A stretch of DNA of 64,000 nt from Gordonia gummivorans (GTDB lineage Bacteria; Actinomycetota; Actinomycetes; Mycobacteriales; Mycobacteriaceae), in assembly GCF_022513585.1 (NCBI RefSeq), contig NZ_JAKWBF010000005.1:1-64000 (forward strand), in the 5' to 3' direction. This document shows, one piece after another, positions 51,301-60,104 of the stretch. Positions within the stretch are counted from its first letter, which is position 1, and every line of letters starts with the position of its first letter. Under the pieces are notes generated by a model, which was given only the letters and a program-made list of their open reading frames with translations, was not told where the DNA came from and did no database searches. A program made the position numbers and the translations under genes.

Positions 51301-52042
51301 ACTGGTCGCGCTCGAGGTGCCAACCCGGCGTGCTCTGGCACCACGCGTCGACTTCGAGCATCGCGACTCCACTGCCACCGGCTGGTTTCAGATCGTCGCG
51401 CAAGCCGAGGAAGAGGCAGCGATCCGCCTGCTGCTCAAGGACTCCCGTGATCCCGAGCTCGCGTGCCGGTGGGCCGAGAGTGGGTCGAGCGCCTCACCGG
51501 CACTCGGCGTCGACGCGCTCTCTTGCAGGCCAGGCGACTACTGGCTCTCTGCCTCGCCGCCGCAGAACGCTCCGACGACGCCGCTCACGAGGTGGCCCTC
51601 GTGTTGCGAACCTGCGACGACGCCGGGATGGTCCGGTTTGCCGCCGACGGTGGCGGCGGGATCGCCGAGGTGGTCGACGCCGCGCGGTCGGCCGCCGGCG
51701 GGCACCTGTAGTCGCTTCCGCTCGCTCACGTGCAGCCTCGAAGCCCCTCCCGCTGCTGAGGTGCAGCCTCGAAGCCCCCTCCCGCTGCTGAGGTGCAGCC
51801 TCGAAGCCCCCTCCCGCTGGCTGAGGTGTGAGGAGCGCAAGCGACGAGCCTCGAAGACTGGTGAGACGACATCGCTGTCTCACCATGCCCCTTCGAGGCT
51901 CGCAAGCTCGCACCTCAGGGAGCGGTGGGAGGCTCGCAAGCTCGCACTTCAGCAGGGAGCGGTGGGAGTGATGAGCCGGAAACTCAGGTCTGCGGGGAAA
52001 GGTTCGCGAAGTGCCGGAGCGTGTCCGTTTCGACCGTCTTGA
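48353..52042 (+). CDS. PknK-like Ser/Thr kinase with MalT-type ATPase; C-terminus frameshifted
   Basis: An N-terminal kinase domain (about 20-290; GRGGFGAV, VAIKIL, HRDIKPGN, TDFGIA) is joined to a MalT-like NTPase (Walker A GPAGYGKTT near 359; ILVVVDDWHRV) and helical repeats. Mycobacterial PknK has the same order at 1110 aa. ATG 48353 has GAGGGA 6 bases upstream. Near 51475 the frame changes: the expected C-terminus (EWVERLTGTRRRRALLQARR) continues in the next frame and stops at 51711, giving about 1119 aa. The frame as written runs on through R3 repeats to 52042, adding about 190 unrelated residues. One missing base in 'gggccgag' would explain it. Confidence 0.8.
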   Translation: MVEFDPLSTQRDVSPDAAAELIAAGFGDPMLIGRGGFGAVYRAEQPGLERTVAIKILTDHLDEASLERFFREQRAMGRLSGHPNIVNILEIGSTPSGMPFIVMPYHPHDSLDAHIRKHGPLAWPDVMRLGIKIAGALETAHRADILHRDIKPGNILLTEYGEPQLTDFGIARIVGGFETGADMVTGSPAFTSPELLVGDAPSVASDLYGLGATLFCALTGHAAFERRSGERVVAQFLRIASEPVPDLRGGDIPDEVSRAVEHAMEREPAERPESAAAYGEELQDIVTRCGQAPVEMALPTRKPAETLGGTPGRRSGATTAPPTPATKFRPPLRPRAQVARERLMDILSAGERRRLILIHGPAGYGKTTVAAQWAERRHGEGVHVAWLTVDDDDNNSSWFTTHLIEAIRRVDPEVTADLDDVLEDHRERADLHALTTLIDTIHERGEVILVVVDDWHRVTDPAALAAMEFLLDHGCHHLQLLITSRSRTGLPISRMRVSDELVEIDIAELCFDADEARTFLVDVAGLDLESRDITELWNSTDGWVAALQLACLSLRGNDSPAELIANISGRHRAIGDFLAENVLGTLPPDILRFLLTTSVPDHICAGLASALSGQTRGQALLEDIESRDLFLRRTDPDGDWFRYHPLFLEFLRRRLERDDPDAVTGLHVRASEWFGDHDMLAEAVDHALSAGDTRRAVELVEADGRTLLEHSQMSTVLGLIDKLPPSVVVTSPRLQLTVAWSNVLLHHTDRARAAIDRVNAGLDAVADDQPRMARMRIEADVALACTDATADRVDRIDGLIAECLSRPESLPPFVVSSAADVATMTATLRLDFDEAHRMQAWAAPFHEQNTGAYAVMYGHALDGLAFIEELELDFAERSLRSALQVSLRPGVGRTQAYRLAAGLLAQLLYQRGASEEASGLLEESLILEPDEGIIDMIRARYVTAARLAVAQGDLDAGARFLEDAGAVADRLGARRLRAYVESELVALEVPTRRALAPRVDFEHRDSTATGWFQIVAQAEEEAAIRLLLKDSRDPELACRWAESGSSASPALGVDALSCRPGDYWLSASPPQNAPTTPLTRWPSCCEPATTPGWSGLPPTVAAGSPRWSTPRGRPPAGTCSRFRSLTCSLEAPPAAEVQPRSPLPLLRCSLEAPSRWLRCEERKRRASKTGETTSLSHHAPSRLASSHLRERWEARKLALQQGAVGVMSRKLRSAGKGSRSAGACPFRPS
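51463..51711 (+). other. Displaced C-terminal frame of the PknK-like gene
   Basis: This frame encodes the usual PknK-type ending (ARRLLALCLAAAERSDDAAH ... MVRFAADGGGGIAEVVDAAR) and stops just before the R3 repeats. It has no start of its own and belongs to the gene above; it is offset by one base. Confidence 0.75.
51712..51975. repeat. Intergenic repeat R3, copy 3, with tandem units
   Basis: Three tandem units of 31-33 bases share GTGCAGCCTCGAAGCCCC and CTCCCGCTGCTGAG. Then come GTGTGAGGAGCGCAAGCGAC, a hairpin (GGTGAGAC facing GTCTCACC) and the reverse part CTTCGAGGCTCGCAAGCTCG repeated once more with a change. The block is thus a large imperfect palindrome like the one at 19060. Confidence 0.65.
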
Positions 52043-52511
52043 ACACCTTCGACGCGGTCGGTCCGGAGAATGCGTTCACCAGCTTCGCCGAGCTGCCCAG
52101 CTCTATGCCGAACAGCCACACGAGGCGAGCGCCGACGTCGGCCGGAGCGACCTGGGTGAGTTCGCCGAATCGTCGCACCCCGGGCGCCGACATGGTCGTG
52201 GCGTAGAAGGCGTTGCGGTAATTGCCCGTTGACGCATCCTCGTCCCACACGAAGAAGTGTTCGGACAGCCCGGCTCCGGGAAGGGCTGCCTTGCGGGTGG
52301 TTCCGACACCGTAGGGAGCGGGCGACGTGAACTCGATCGACTTGATCGCCCGGCACCAGTCGAGAGTGTTCTGCCGGGTGAGCTCCGACCACGCTCGGGC
52401 GGGCGTCACCGGCAGATTGACGTCGATGCGGTAGGTGATCGGCGCGTCGTCGAAGAATGCGACGTCGGCGACGGGCTCGAGTTGATAGCTGCGCGGCATG
52501 CGTCCATTCAT
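51984..52511 (-). CDS. SRPBCC/START-like protein
   Basis: A 175-aa protein. The strands ITYRIDVNLPVTPARAWSEL and WCRAIKSIEFTSPAPYGVGT and the long C-terminal helix (GIELGSSAKLVNAFSGPTAS) fit the SRPBCC fold, which binds hydrophobic ligands. The role is unknown. ATG 52511 is the first start; ATG 52499 is possible. It is divergent from the AfsR-like regulator 46 bases away. Confidence 0.72.
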   Translation of the reverse strand: MNGRMPRSYQLEPVADVAFFDDAPITYRIDVNLPVTPARAWSELTRQNTLDWCRAIKSIEFTSPAPYGVGTTRKAALPGAGLSEHFFVWDEDASTGNYRNAFYATTMSAPGVRRFGELTQVAPADVGARLVWLFGIELGSSAKLVNAFSGPTASKVFKTVETDTLRHFANLSPQT

Positions 52512-52557
52512 ACACGCCAGGGCGGGGGAGGTTCCGCGTTGGCGCTAATCTTGCTGG

Positions 52558-55500
52558 GTGTATCCGACCACCAGCCACACAGTGATCGGCCTGCTCGGGC
52601 CGGTCGCTGTGGGTGCGGTGGATGGCGGTCCCGAGGGCTTGGCGCCGGTCCCTGGTGTTCGCGCACGCCGACTGCTGGTCGCCCTGGCGTTGGCCGGCGG
52701 TCGCATCCGTTCCGCGGAACGGTTGATAGCCGATGTCTGGGGCGACAAACCGCCCAAATCGCCGGTGTCGGCGCTGCACACGCAGATCTCTCGGTTGCGG
52801 CCACTCTTGGGCGACGGCCGGTTGGAAGGTGTCGGCAACGGGTACCGCATCGCCGATTGCCGTGCCGATCTCGACATCGTCGCCGAGCTCGCGCAGTCAC
52901 CCGACCCGGCGGATCTCGATGCGGCACTGGCGTGGTGGCGGGGCGTTCCCGGCGACGATCTGGGCGACGACGGCGAGGCGGACCTCGATGCCGAGCTGCG
53001 GACACGGGCCGGCCGGGTCCGCGATGTGCTCGAGCAGCGTCGGACCACGTTGGCGTTGGCCGACGGTGATTACGCACTGGCACGCGAGCTGGCCGACAAG
53101 CGTTGCGCCGCTGACTCGTTGGATGAACCCGCGCACGTCGATCTGATGCGCGCGCTGGCCGGTGAGGGGCGGGTACCCGAAGCGCTCGCCGTCTTCGCGA
53201 GACTGCGTCGGGCACTGTCCGAGCAACTCGGTGTGGACCCCGGACCCGAGATCGCCACGCTGAACGCGGAACTGGTCGCGGCCGAGACCCCCGCCCCGAA
53301 GCCACTGCGCCGTGGCCGCAGCGTCGGGCTGAGCACCGAGGTATCGGAACTCATCGGGCGCGACGACGACATCGCCACCATCGTCGGGCTGCTCGGCCGG
53401 TATCGACTCGTCACCGTTCAAGGCCCGGGTGGAGTCGGCAAAACCCGTGTCGCCCAACGGGTCGGCCGCACCGTGGCCGAGGGGGGCCGTCCCGTCTTCT
53501 ACGTGCCGCTCGCCCCGATCCGCAACGACGACGACGTGGTCGCGGCGATCGCGACCACCCTGGGCGTGGGAGAGACCGAGCTCGGCGGTGGCGGCCGTCC
53601 GCGGCTGGCTGTGGGTGATCTGGCCGGCCGGCTCGTCGACGCGGTACGCGGCCAGCGGGCGGTGGTGATCCTCGACAACTGTGAACAGGTCATCGACGCT
53701 TGTGCCCGCGTCGTCGCCGATCTCCTTGCCGCAGAACCGGAACTGTCGATACTGACCACCAGTCGCTCGCCGCTGATGCTGGCGGCCGAGCGGATCTATC
53801 TCCTCCCCGTGCTCGATGTCGGGGAGGGCGGATCCGCCGTCGAACTCTTCGAGCGTCGGGCTCAGGCCATTCGTCCGGACGCGCGGCTGTCCCGACGCGA
53901 CGTGTCCGAATTGTGCGGACATCTCGACGGATTGCCGCTCGCAATCGAACTCGCCGCTGCCCGTGTGCGGACGATGAGCGTTTCCGAGATATCGGAAGGC
54001 CTCACCGAACGTTTCGCCCTGTTGCGAGGTACGGACCGAACCGCGCCCGACCGGCACCGCACTCTCTACGCCGTCATCGAGTGGAGCTGGGATCTCCTGG
54101 ATTCCGACGCGCAGTCGGCGATGCGTCGTCTGTGCCGGCTCCCCGGCGGATTCACCGTGGATACGGCGTCAACAATGCTGCGGCAGGACGGTTTTCGCCT
54201 GGTCGACGTGCTGGCCGCACTGGTGAACCAATCACTGCTGACGGTGGTCGAAACCGATGGGAACATCCGCTACCGGATGCTGGAGATGGTGCGCGAATTC
54301 GGGGAGCAGAAGCTTGTCGCGGCCGAATCGGATGCCGTGGATCGCTCGATGTGGCGCTGGGCGCGCCGCTTTGCGGTCGAGGTGGAGAAACTGCACGCGC
54401 GTCGCGTCGACGAGCAACTGTTCGACCGGATCGCCGCCGACGTCGAGAACCTCGTCTGGGTGTTGCGCGGCTGTGCCGAAGCGGTTCACGCTGGGCCGCC
54501 TGATCGGGCCGCCGAGGCGGTGGACACCATGGTCACGGTCTTCCCGGTGCTCGGCGGATTCTGGATGGCGCGCGGCTTGCACGGTGAGGTGATGACCTGG
54601 GGTGGGCGGCTGATGGCCGTGTTGCCACCTCCACCAACCGATCCCGACGACGACACGCGTCGCAGGTGGCAGGCCACGGTGCTCGCCTCGATGGCGCATC
54701 TGATGATGCGGCGTAACCTGCGCGGCGTGGCCACCGGCCGCTACTATCTGCGCCGGCTGCATCGGCCGCAGCGCAACTACGAGGAGCCGACCGAACTGAT
54801 GTCGGCGTGGGTGCTGAGCCCCAATATGTTTGCGGCCGTGCGCTATATGGTCCGGGCGGCGCGATCTGAGACGGATCAGGTGCGGGTCGTCGCGTTGTCG
54901 GCGCTGATGAACGGACACGAGAACTTCGGTGATCTCGGCCGTGCACTGTCTGACGGACTCGCGCTGCGTGAACTCGCAAAGGGACAACACAACACCTGGA
55001 TGTCGGCGATGACGCAGACCTCGATCGCCGGCATCTACGCGCAGCAGGCATTGTGGTCGTCGGGAATCCCTTTTTATCGCGAGGCGATCGAGGCGCTGTC
55101 GCGACTGGGGGCCCGCGACGACGAGTTGCAGGCACGATCGGCGCTGGTGGCCGCCCTGGTCGCGGATGGGCGTCTCGACGAAGCCGCCGCCGAACTTGCA
55201 GTCGTCGCCGATGGTTGGCGACCGGGCGATCCCGACCCGCAGGGCAATCCGGAGGTCGTCGGCGGAATGATGATCGGTGCGGCGGAACTCGAATTGGCGC
55301 GCGGCAACGTCGAATCCGCACGAGTCGCCTACGCGCAGGCTGTCCGGCTGATCGACCGTGACCACCCGTTCGGCGCGGAGGATCCCGGCATGGTGATGCT
55401 CATCGGGGCCGCGATGATCGGACTGATGCGTGCCGGTGACGGCCAATGTGCAGGCGAGTATGTGAGTGTGCTCGCCGACGGTCTGCACTCGATGTACGGC

Positions 55501-55824
55501 CCGCTGGGCTGGTTCGACCGGCCGCAGGCCGGTGCGTCGGCCATGGCCATCGGGTACGTGCTTGCTCGCACGGAGCCCACGTCGGCCGACGGTCCGCGAC
55601 TGCTCGCGCTCTCGGCGGTTCTCGGTGCGCGACAAGACTATGCGTCGCTGCACCACGTGCACACACAGCTGGCCGAGGTCTCCGGACTGTCGTCGGATCA
55701 GTGGGCCGACCTGTCGGACGAGATACGAACGATGTCGCGACGCCAGGCGCTGGACGAGGTCCGAGCGATCCTGGCGTCGCGACGGAGTGCGCAAGCCCGA
55801 TCAGATCAGGTGTTGCGCATGTAG
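52558..55824 (+). CDS. AfsR/SARP-type transcription regulator with NTPase
   Basis: A 1088-aa regulator. A winged-helix DNA-binding part (about 10-95; RSAERLIADVWGDKPPKSPV) is followed by a BTAD region (about 100-240), an NB-ARC-like NTPase (Walker A GPGGVGKTR near 290; VVILDNCEQVI) and TPR-like helices. Such proteins turn on pathways when ATP-bound. Its 3' end overlaps by 19 bases the end of the opposite-strand ABC permease gene. Targets are unknown. GTG 52558 is the start. Confidence 0.85.
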   Translation: MYPTTSHTVIGLLGPVAVGAVDGGPEGLAPVPGVRARRLLVALALAGGRIRSAERLIADVWGDKPPKSPVSALHTQISRLRPLLGDGRLEGVGNGYRIADCRADLDIVAELAQSPDPADLDAALAWWRGVPGDDLGDDGEADLDAELRTRAGRVRDVLEQRRTTLALADGDYALARELADKRCAADSLDEPAHVDLMRALAGEGRVPEALAVFARLRRALSEQLGVDPGPEIATLNAELVAAETPAPKPLRRGRSVGLSTEVSELIGRDDDIATIVGLLGRYRLVTVQGPGGVGKTRVAQRVGRTVAEGGRPVFYVPLAPIRNDDDVVAAIATTLGVGETELGGGGRPRLAVGDLAGRLVDAVRGQRAVVILDNCEQVIDACARVVADLLAAEPELSILTTSRSPLMLAAERIYLLPVLDVGEGGSAVELFERRAQAIRPDARLSRRDVSELCGHLDGLPLAIELAAARVRTMSVSEISEGLTERFALLRGTDRTAPDRHRTLYAVIEWSWDLLDSDAQSAMRRLCRLPGGFTVDTASTMLRQDGFRLVDVLAALVNQSLLTVVETDGNIRYRMLEMVREFGEQKLVAAESDAVDRSMWRWARRFAVEVEKLHARRVDEQLFDRIAADVENLVWVLRGCAEAVHAGPPDRAAEAVDTMVTVFPVLGGFWMARGLHGEVMTWGGRLMAVLPPPPTDPDDDTRRRWQATVLASMAHLMMRRNLRGVATGRYYLRRLHRPQRNYEEPTELMSAWVLSPNMFAAVRYMVRAARSETDQVRVVALSALMNGHENFGDLGRALSDGLALRELAKGQHNTWMSAMTQTSIAGIYAQQALWSSGIPFYREAIEALSRLGARDDELQARSALVAALVADGRLDEAAAELAVVADGWRPGDPDPQGNPEVVGGMMIGAAELELARGNVESARVAYAQAVRLIDRDHPFGAEDPGMVMLIGAAMIGLMRAGDGQCAGEYVSVLADGLHSMYGPLGWFDRPQAGASAMAIGYVLARTEPTSADGPRLLALSAVLGARQDYASLHHVHTQLAEVSGLSSDQWADLSDEIRTMSRRQALDEVRAILASRRSAQARSDQVLRM

Positions 55825-56639
55825 GCACGCACGGCCAGCGGCGCGAACACCGCGGTGATCACGGCAGCACCGACGAGCGCCCACACCACGTGCATACCGG
55901 CATGACCGGTGGCGGTGAGTTCGCGGACAGCGGTCACGATGTGGCTGATCGGGTTGATGTTCACAAACGTCTGCAACCAGCCGGGCATGGTGTCCACCGG
56001 CACGAAGGCGTTGGACATGAAGGTGAGCGGGAACAGGATCAGCATCGAGATTCCCTGTACGGCAGAGGCTTTGCTCATCACGCAGCCCATGAGGGCGAAG
56101 ATCCAGGAGATCGCGAAGCTGCACACGATCACCAGCACAGCTGCAGCGATGGTGCCCCAGAAGTCGGGCCGCCAGCCCATGATGATGCCCATGACGATGG
56201 TCAGTGTGGTGGCGATCAGGTAGCGGATCATGTCCGCCAGCAGCGCCCCGGCCAGTGGGCTGATCCGGGCAATCGGTAGCGAGCGGAAGCGGTCGAACAC
56301 GCCCTTGTCCATGTCTTCGCGCAACTGGGTGCCGGTCACGATCGAGGTGGTGATCACGGTCTGCACGAGGATGCCGGGAATGATGACGGGCAGATAGTCG
56401 TGGACGCTACCGCTGATGGCGCCACCGAAGATGTAGGTGAACATCAGGGTGAAGATGATCGGCTGCAGCGTGACGTCGAACAGTTGCTCTGGATTGTGGC
56501 GGATCTTCAGGACTCCGCGATAGGCCATCGAAAGTGATTGGCGCACAGCCTCGGTGAGGCTGACCGAGGTCTTGGTCTCGGTGCGTGCGGGTCGCGTGGT
56601 GATCGCGCGGGGCGCGGGCGAGCGGGTGATCGTGGTCAT
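55806..56639 (-). CDS. ABC-2 type permease (DrrB-like)
   Basis: A 277-aa membrane protein with six membrane segments. FGGAISGSVHDYLPVIIPGI and GVFDRFRSLPIARISPLAGAL are marks of DrrB-type drug exporters. It pairs with the ATPase upstream, whose stop overlaps its start (ATGA). It should export a drug or lipid; the substrate is unknown. Confidence 0.87.
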   Translation of the reverse strand: MTTITRSPAPRAITTRPARTETKTSVSLTEAVRQSLSMAYRGVLKIRHNPEQLFDVTLQPIIFTLMFTYIFGGAISGSVHDYLPVIIPGILVQTVITTSIVTGTQLREDMDKGVFDRFRSLPIARISPLAGALLADMIRYLIATTLTIVMGIIMGWRPDFWGTIAAAVLVIVCSFAISWIFALMGCVMSKASAVQGISMLILFPLTFMSNAFVPVDTMPGWLQTFVNINPISHIVTAVRELTATGHAGMHVVWALVGAAVITAVFAPLAVRAYMRNT

Positions 56640-57655
56640 CGGGCCACCTCATCGGAATCGTCGGTGTCGGCCGGCTGGCCGGTGATGGTGAGGAACACCT
56701 CGTCGAGACTCGGCTTCTGCACCGTGATCTCGTCGATGGCGATGTTGTTCTCGCGCAGGGCGATCAGGACGTCGGGCACCAGGTCGGAACGATGCAGCCC
56801 GACGGTGATGCGGGCTGCCTCCGGGGACAGTGTGGGTTGTTCACCGAGAACCTGCTCGGTGATCTCACAGACCCGTGCCGCGTCGGACTTGTCGACGGGG
56901 GTGAGTTGCAGCGTGCTCGCGCCGATCGATTGCTTGAGTTCGTCGGCAGTGCCGTCGGCGATCACGACGCCGTGGTCGATGACCGCGATGCGATCGGCGA
57001 GCTGGTCTGCCTCGTCGAGGTACTGGGTGGTGAGCAACACGGTGGACCCGCGAGCGACGAGGTCGCGGATGGTGTCCCACATCTGGGCGCGTGTTCGGGG
57101 ATCGAGGCCGGTGGTGGGCTCGTCGAGGAACAGCAGTGGGGGAGTGTCGATGAGGCTGGCGGCCAGATCGAGGCGTCGTCGCATGCCGCCGGAGAAGTTC
57201 TTCAATGGCCGGTCGGCTGCCTCGGTGAGCGCGAACTGTTCGAGCAGTTCCTCGGATCGCGCACGAGCCGCGGGGCGGGAGAAGCCGAGCAGCCGGGCGA
57301 AGAGGACGAGGTTCTGCGTCGCGGTGAGGTCTTCGTCGACCGACGCATACTGCCCGGTGACGCCGACGAGCGAACGCACCGCGACGGGTTCGCGGACGAT
57401 GTCGTGGCCGAAGACCGTGGCCGTGCCGGCATCCGGTCGTAGGAGGGTGGCGAGCATGCTCACCGTGGTGGTCTTCCCGGCTCCGTTGGGGCCGAGCACG
57501 CCGTACACCGATCCGGTGGGTACGGCCAGATCCACGCCGTTGACGGCGCGGGTCGATCCGAAGTGCTTGACCAGGCCGTGTGCGTCGATCGCCAGGTCAC
57601 CGGAGGTGCCGGCCGACGTCTGCACAGGCAGGTCGGTACTCGTGGTTGTTGTCAT
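56636..57655 (-). CDS. ABC transporter ATP-binding protein (DrrA-like)
   Basis: A 339-aa ATPase with Walker A GPNGAGKTT, signature FSGGMRRRLDLAASL and Walker B LLFLDEPTTGLD. Its C-terminal 90 aa match the DrrA extension. It drives the permease encoded four bases overlapping downstream. The start is GTG or ATG near 57655; ATG 57655 is used. Confidence 0.88.
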   Translation of the reverse strand: MTTTTSTDLPVQTSAGTSGDLAIDAHGLVKHFGSTRAVNGVDLAVPTGSVYGVLGPNGAGKTTTVSMLATLLRPDAGTATVFGHDIVREPVAVRSLVGVTGQYASVDEDLTATQNLVLFARLLGFSRPAARARSEELLEQFALTEAADRPLKNFSGGMRRRLDLAASLIDTPPLLFLDEPTTGLDPRTRAQMWDTIRDLVARGSTVLLTTQYLDEADQLADRIAVIDHGVVIADGTADELKQSIGASTLQLTPVDKSDAARVCEITEQVLGEQPTLSPEAARITVGLHRSDLVPDVLIALRENNIAIDEITVQKPSLDEVFLTITGQPADTDDSDEVAR

Positions 57656-57731
57656 GCCACCACGATGACCGATGCCGCTGTCGTGGCGCTTGCGTCGCCT
57701 TGCGTCGGCTGTCAGCAGCTGTATTGCCTGA

Positions 57732-58049
57732 TCAGGCGGCTACGGTTCCCGACGGTGCGCTGTGTGGGAGGTCGGCGGCGTAACGGACGACAGCGGCAAC
57801 CGTGCCGAGTCGTTGTTCGGTGATCGCGATGGCTTCGGCGAGCTGGTTGGGGTCGTCGACGTCGGCGACCAGCGCGACGGTGTATCCGTTGTTGCCGAGC
57901 ATGAACGGAACCACTTGCGAGTAGTGGGCGCTGACGACGGCCAGCGGGGCTTGCGCGGCGAACAGCGTGCGCGCGTGGTCGGCGACGGAGGCATCGTCGT
58001 CGAGGACCACCAGTGTCACATCGGGGCGGGGGTTGCGGATTCTTCTCAT
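57732..58049 (-). CDS. Small conserved-looking protein, unknown function
   Basis: A 105-aa protein with alternating strands and helices (TLVVLDDDASVADHARTLFA, GYTVALVADVDDPNQLAEA). This looks like a Rossmann-type half, reminiscent of the N-terminus of SDR proteins, but a glycine loop is missing. No membrane segment. Start ATG 58049 with weak ribosome binding site. Confidence 0.5.
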   Translation of the reverse strand: MRRIRNPRPDVTLVVLDDDASVADHARTLFAAQAPLAVVSAHYSQVVPFMLGNNGYTVALVADVDDPNQLAEAIAITEQRLGTVAAVVRYAADLPHSAPSGTVAA

Positions 58050-58175
58050 GTTCCGAGGATGAACCCGCAGGTTACGGACGGTCTTGGGCGAGGCTGTGCA
58101 TTCGCTGTGGGTGGCGCGAGCGTGCCTGTGGAATTTGCGGCGGCGTCAGGCCGACGCCGACCTACGGTTGCGCGC

Positions 58176-58964
58176 ATGGGAAACCGACATAGCGCACGAT
58201 CGCATTCGACTCGACGGTCACGTCTGTGGCTGGCCGGCGCCCTGCCGCGGATACATGACGAGCTGGGCGAGGCGTACTTTGCGTTAGCCTACGAGTACTT
58301 GCAGTACCTGCACATTCTCGAGCAACGCCTCTTCGATCTGGAATTCGAGATCGAGGACCTCGAGGATTCCGGCTCGGGCCCGGGTGACAGCGAGTTCGAC
58401 AGGGCGGTGCAGAAACACGCCGACGACGAGGATCTCCAGCGGCTGCTCAGCGGCACCTTTGTGCATGCCCTCCGTGCGGTGGACGTGTTGAAGGACTTGG
58501 CGCCGGTCTGGGTGCCCGCCGCAGTGAATGACGTACTCGCCTCCCTCGAGGTCGACGCCGACGATGCACGGGGCCTGGCACAGGTCGGTGCGACAGGAAT
58601 GGTCGTCTTCGACAAGTCCCCGATGAGGATGCGCGAGGTGTTGCCGTCGGGTCCGCAGATGCCGGAGGTCGACGTCGACGGCGTGCTGTGGTGGACCAAG
58701 CGGGCCGCCACCGACGTCGTGCCTGCCAGGTTGGTGCTGGCGCCGCTCACTCGTAGTCGCGATCTGCAATGGTTGCGCGGCGACGGTTGGAAGCCCTCGA
58801 CCTTGACGGAAGTGACCTGCTTCGACGTCACCGCATCCGCCGAGGCAGGCGTCGACGCCAACCTGCTGCCCTGTGTCGCATTGCTGGCCAAGATCGGACT
58901 CGCGCAGCAGCACAACGCGATTCGTGTCGTTGACGGGTCGATGCGCATTTCCCACGCCGCGTAG
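58176..58964 (+). CDS. Protein of unknown function
   Basis: A 262-aa soluble protein. A helical N-terminus with an acidic run (LEFEIEDLEDS) precedes a mixed domain with VLWWTKRAATDVVPARLVLAPL. No signal or membrane segment. ATG 58176 gives a basic first stretch; earlier in-frame codons are unsupported. It is divergent from the 105-aa gene (126-base gap). I recognise no family. Confidence 0.6.
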   Translation: MGNRHSARSHSTRRSRLWLAGALPRIHDELGEAYFALAYEYLQYLHILEQRLFDLEFEIEDLEDSGSGPGDSEFDRAVQKHADDEDLQRLLSGTFVHALRAVDVLKDLAPVWVPAAVNDVLASLEVDADDARGLAQVGATGMVVFDKSPMRMREVLPSGPQMPEVDVDGVLWWTKRAATDVVPARLVLAPLTRSRDLQWLRGDGWKPSTLTEVTCFDVTASAEAGVDANLLPCVALLAKIGLAQQHNAIRVVDGSMRISHAA

Positions 58965-59011
58965 TCGGACTCGGAATAGACTCGCTGACATCGTCGACGT
59001 CGGGAGGCACG

Positions 59012-60088
59012 ATGCGTTCAGCGAGGGTCCGTCACGTGATCGTGGTGATATCCGCGATGGTATTGCCGCTGGTGGGTGGAGCGGTCGCGGTGACTCCGAC
59101 GTCGGCACAGGCCGCGGTCCGCACGCCGGCCGCCGGCTACGGCTTCTCGCAAGGTGCGGCAACGCTGTTTCTCGGTGCTGCCGATCTCGAGCGTGAATTG
59201 GCAGCGGTGTCGAAGACCGACGCGCAGTGGCTGCGGGTGATGGTCGACTGGCGGACCGTCGAACGGGTCCGCGGCCGCTACGACTGGACCATGCCGGATC
59301 GGGTCATCGGTGCCGCGCGGCGACACCATCTGAAGGTGCTGTCCATCGTGCTGACCGTGCCGACGTGGGCACGCCAGGGCGGCGCGCTCGGGTCCATCTA
59401 CGCTCCACCGTCGAATCCGGCGAGACTCGGCGACTTCATGAAGGCGTTCATCAAGCGCTATCCCGACGTCACACGGCACGAGATCTGGAACGAACCGAAC
59501 CTCCCGATCTTCTGGGGGCTCCAACCCGCGAACCCCGCGCAATACACGGCACTGCTCAAGGCCGCTTACCGGGCGATCAAGTCGGTTCAGCCGTCGTCGA
59601 CGGTGGTGGCCGCAGGATTGAGTCCGGCCGCTGGTGCCGTCGACTTCGTTCGCCGGATGTATGCGGCAGGTGCCAGAGGCTATTTCGACGCTGCCGCGAT
59701 GCATCCCTATGTGTTCCCGAAGGGCATCGGGGCCGCACCGAACGGGTGGACTGAGACGCGCCAGATTCGTGCGGTGATGGTCGCGAACGGCGACGGCGCC
59801 AAGAAGATCTGGCTGACCGAGATGGGCGCCCCCACCAAGCCGGTTGCTCTCGGGTCGCGGACGCCGCCACCCGGATTCGGATCGAATGAGATGGTCTCCC
59901 AACGCGAGCAGGCCACCCAGATCGTCGACGTGCTCCGGGCGGCCGCGGTGTCGGGCTATTGCGGTCCGGCGTTCATCTACTCGGTCCGGGACTCGGGAAC
60001 CTCGACCAACAACCGTGAAGACAACTTCGGTGCACTGCTGACCAACAACTGGCGGCCCAAGTACACGGCGTCCGTGCTGGCGCGGTGA
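59012..60088 (+). CDS. Secreted glycoside hydrolase (GH39/GH5-like TIM barrel)
   Basis: A 358-aa protein with a signal peptide (about 1-34, cut near AQAA). HEIWNEPNLPIFWG has the acid/base Glu and KKIWLTEMGAP the nucleophile Glu of clan A glycosidases. LRVMVDWRTVERVRGRYDW near residue 75 is typical of GH39-like proteins. The substrate could be a cell-wall or environmental glycan. AGG lies five bases before ATG 59012. Confidence 0.82.
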   Translation: MRSARVRHVIVVISAMVLPLVGGAVAVTPTSAQAAVRTPAAGYGFSQGAATLFLGAADLERELAAVSKTDAQWLRVMVDWRTVERVRGRYDWTMPDRVIGAARRHHLKVLSIVLTVPTWARQGGALGSIYAPPSNPARLGDFMKAFIKRYPDVTRHEIWNEPNLPIFWGLQPANPAQYTALLKAAYRAIKSVQPSSTVVAAGLSPAAGAVDFVRRMYAAGARGYFDAAAMHPYVFPKGIGAAPNGWTETRQIRAVMVANGDGAKKIWLTEMGAPTKPVALGSRTPPPGFGSNEMVSQREQATQIVDVLRAAAVSGYCGPAFIYSVRDSGTSTNNREDNFGALLTNNWRPKYTASVLAR

Positions 60089-60104
60089 GCGAGTGAGGTA
60101 TACC

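Noticed and set aside
51712..52042. C-terminal 110 codons of the PknK frame as true protein
   Set aside because: The sequence is translated R3 repeat; the family's normal C-terminus lies in the other frame and ends before it.
54232..55794. 520-codon minus-strand frame in the AfsR-like gene
   Set aside because: Arg/His-rich product with no recognisable domain; shadow frame.
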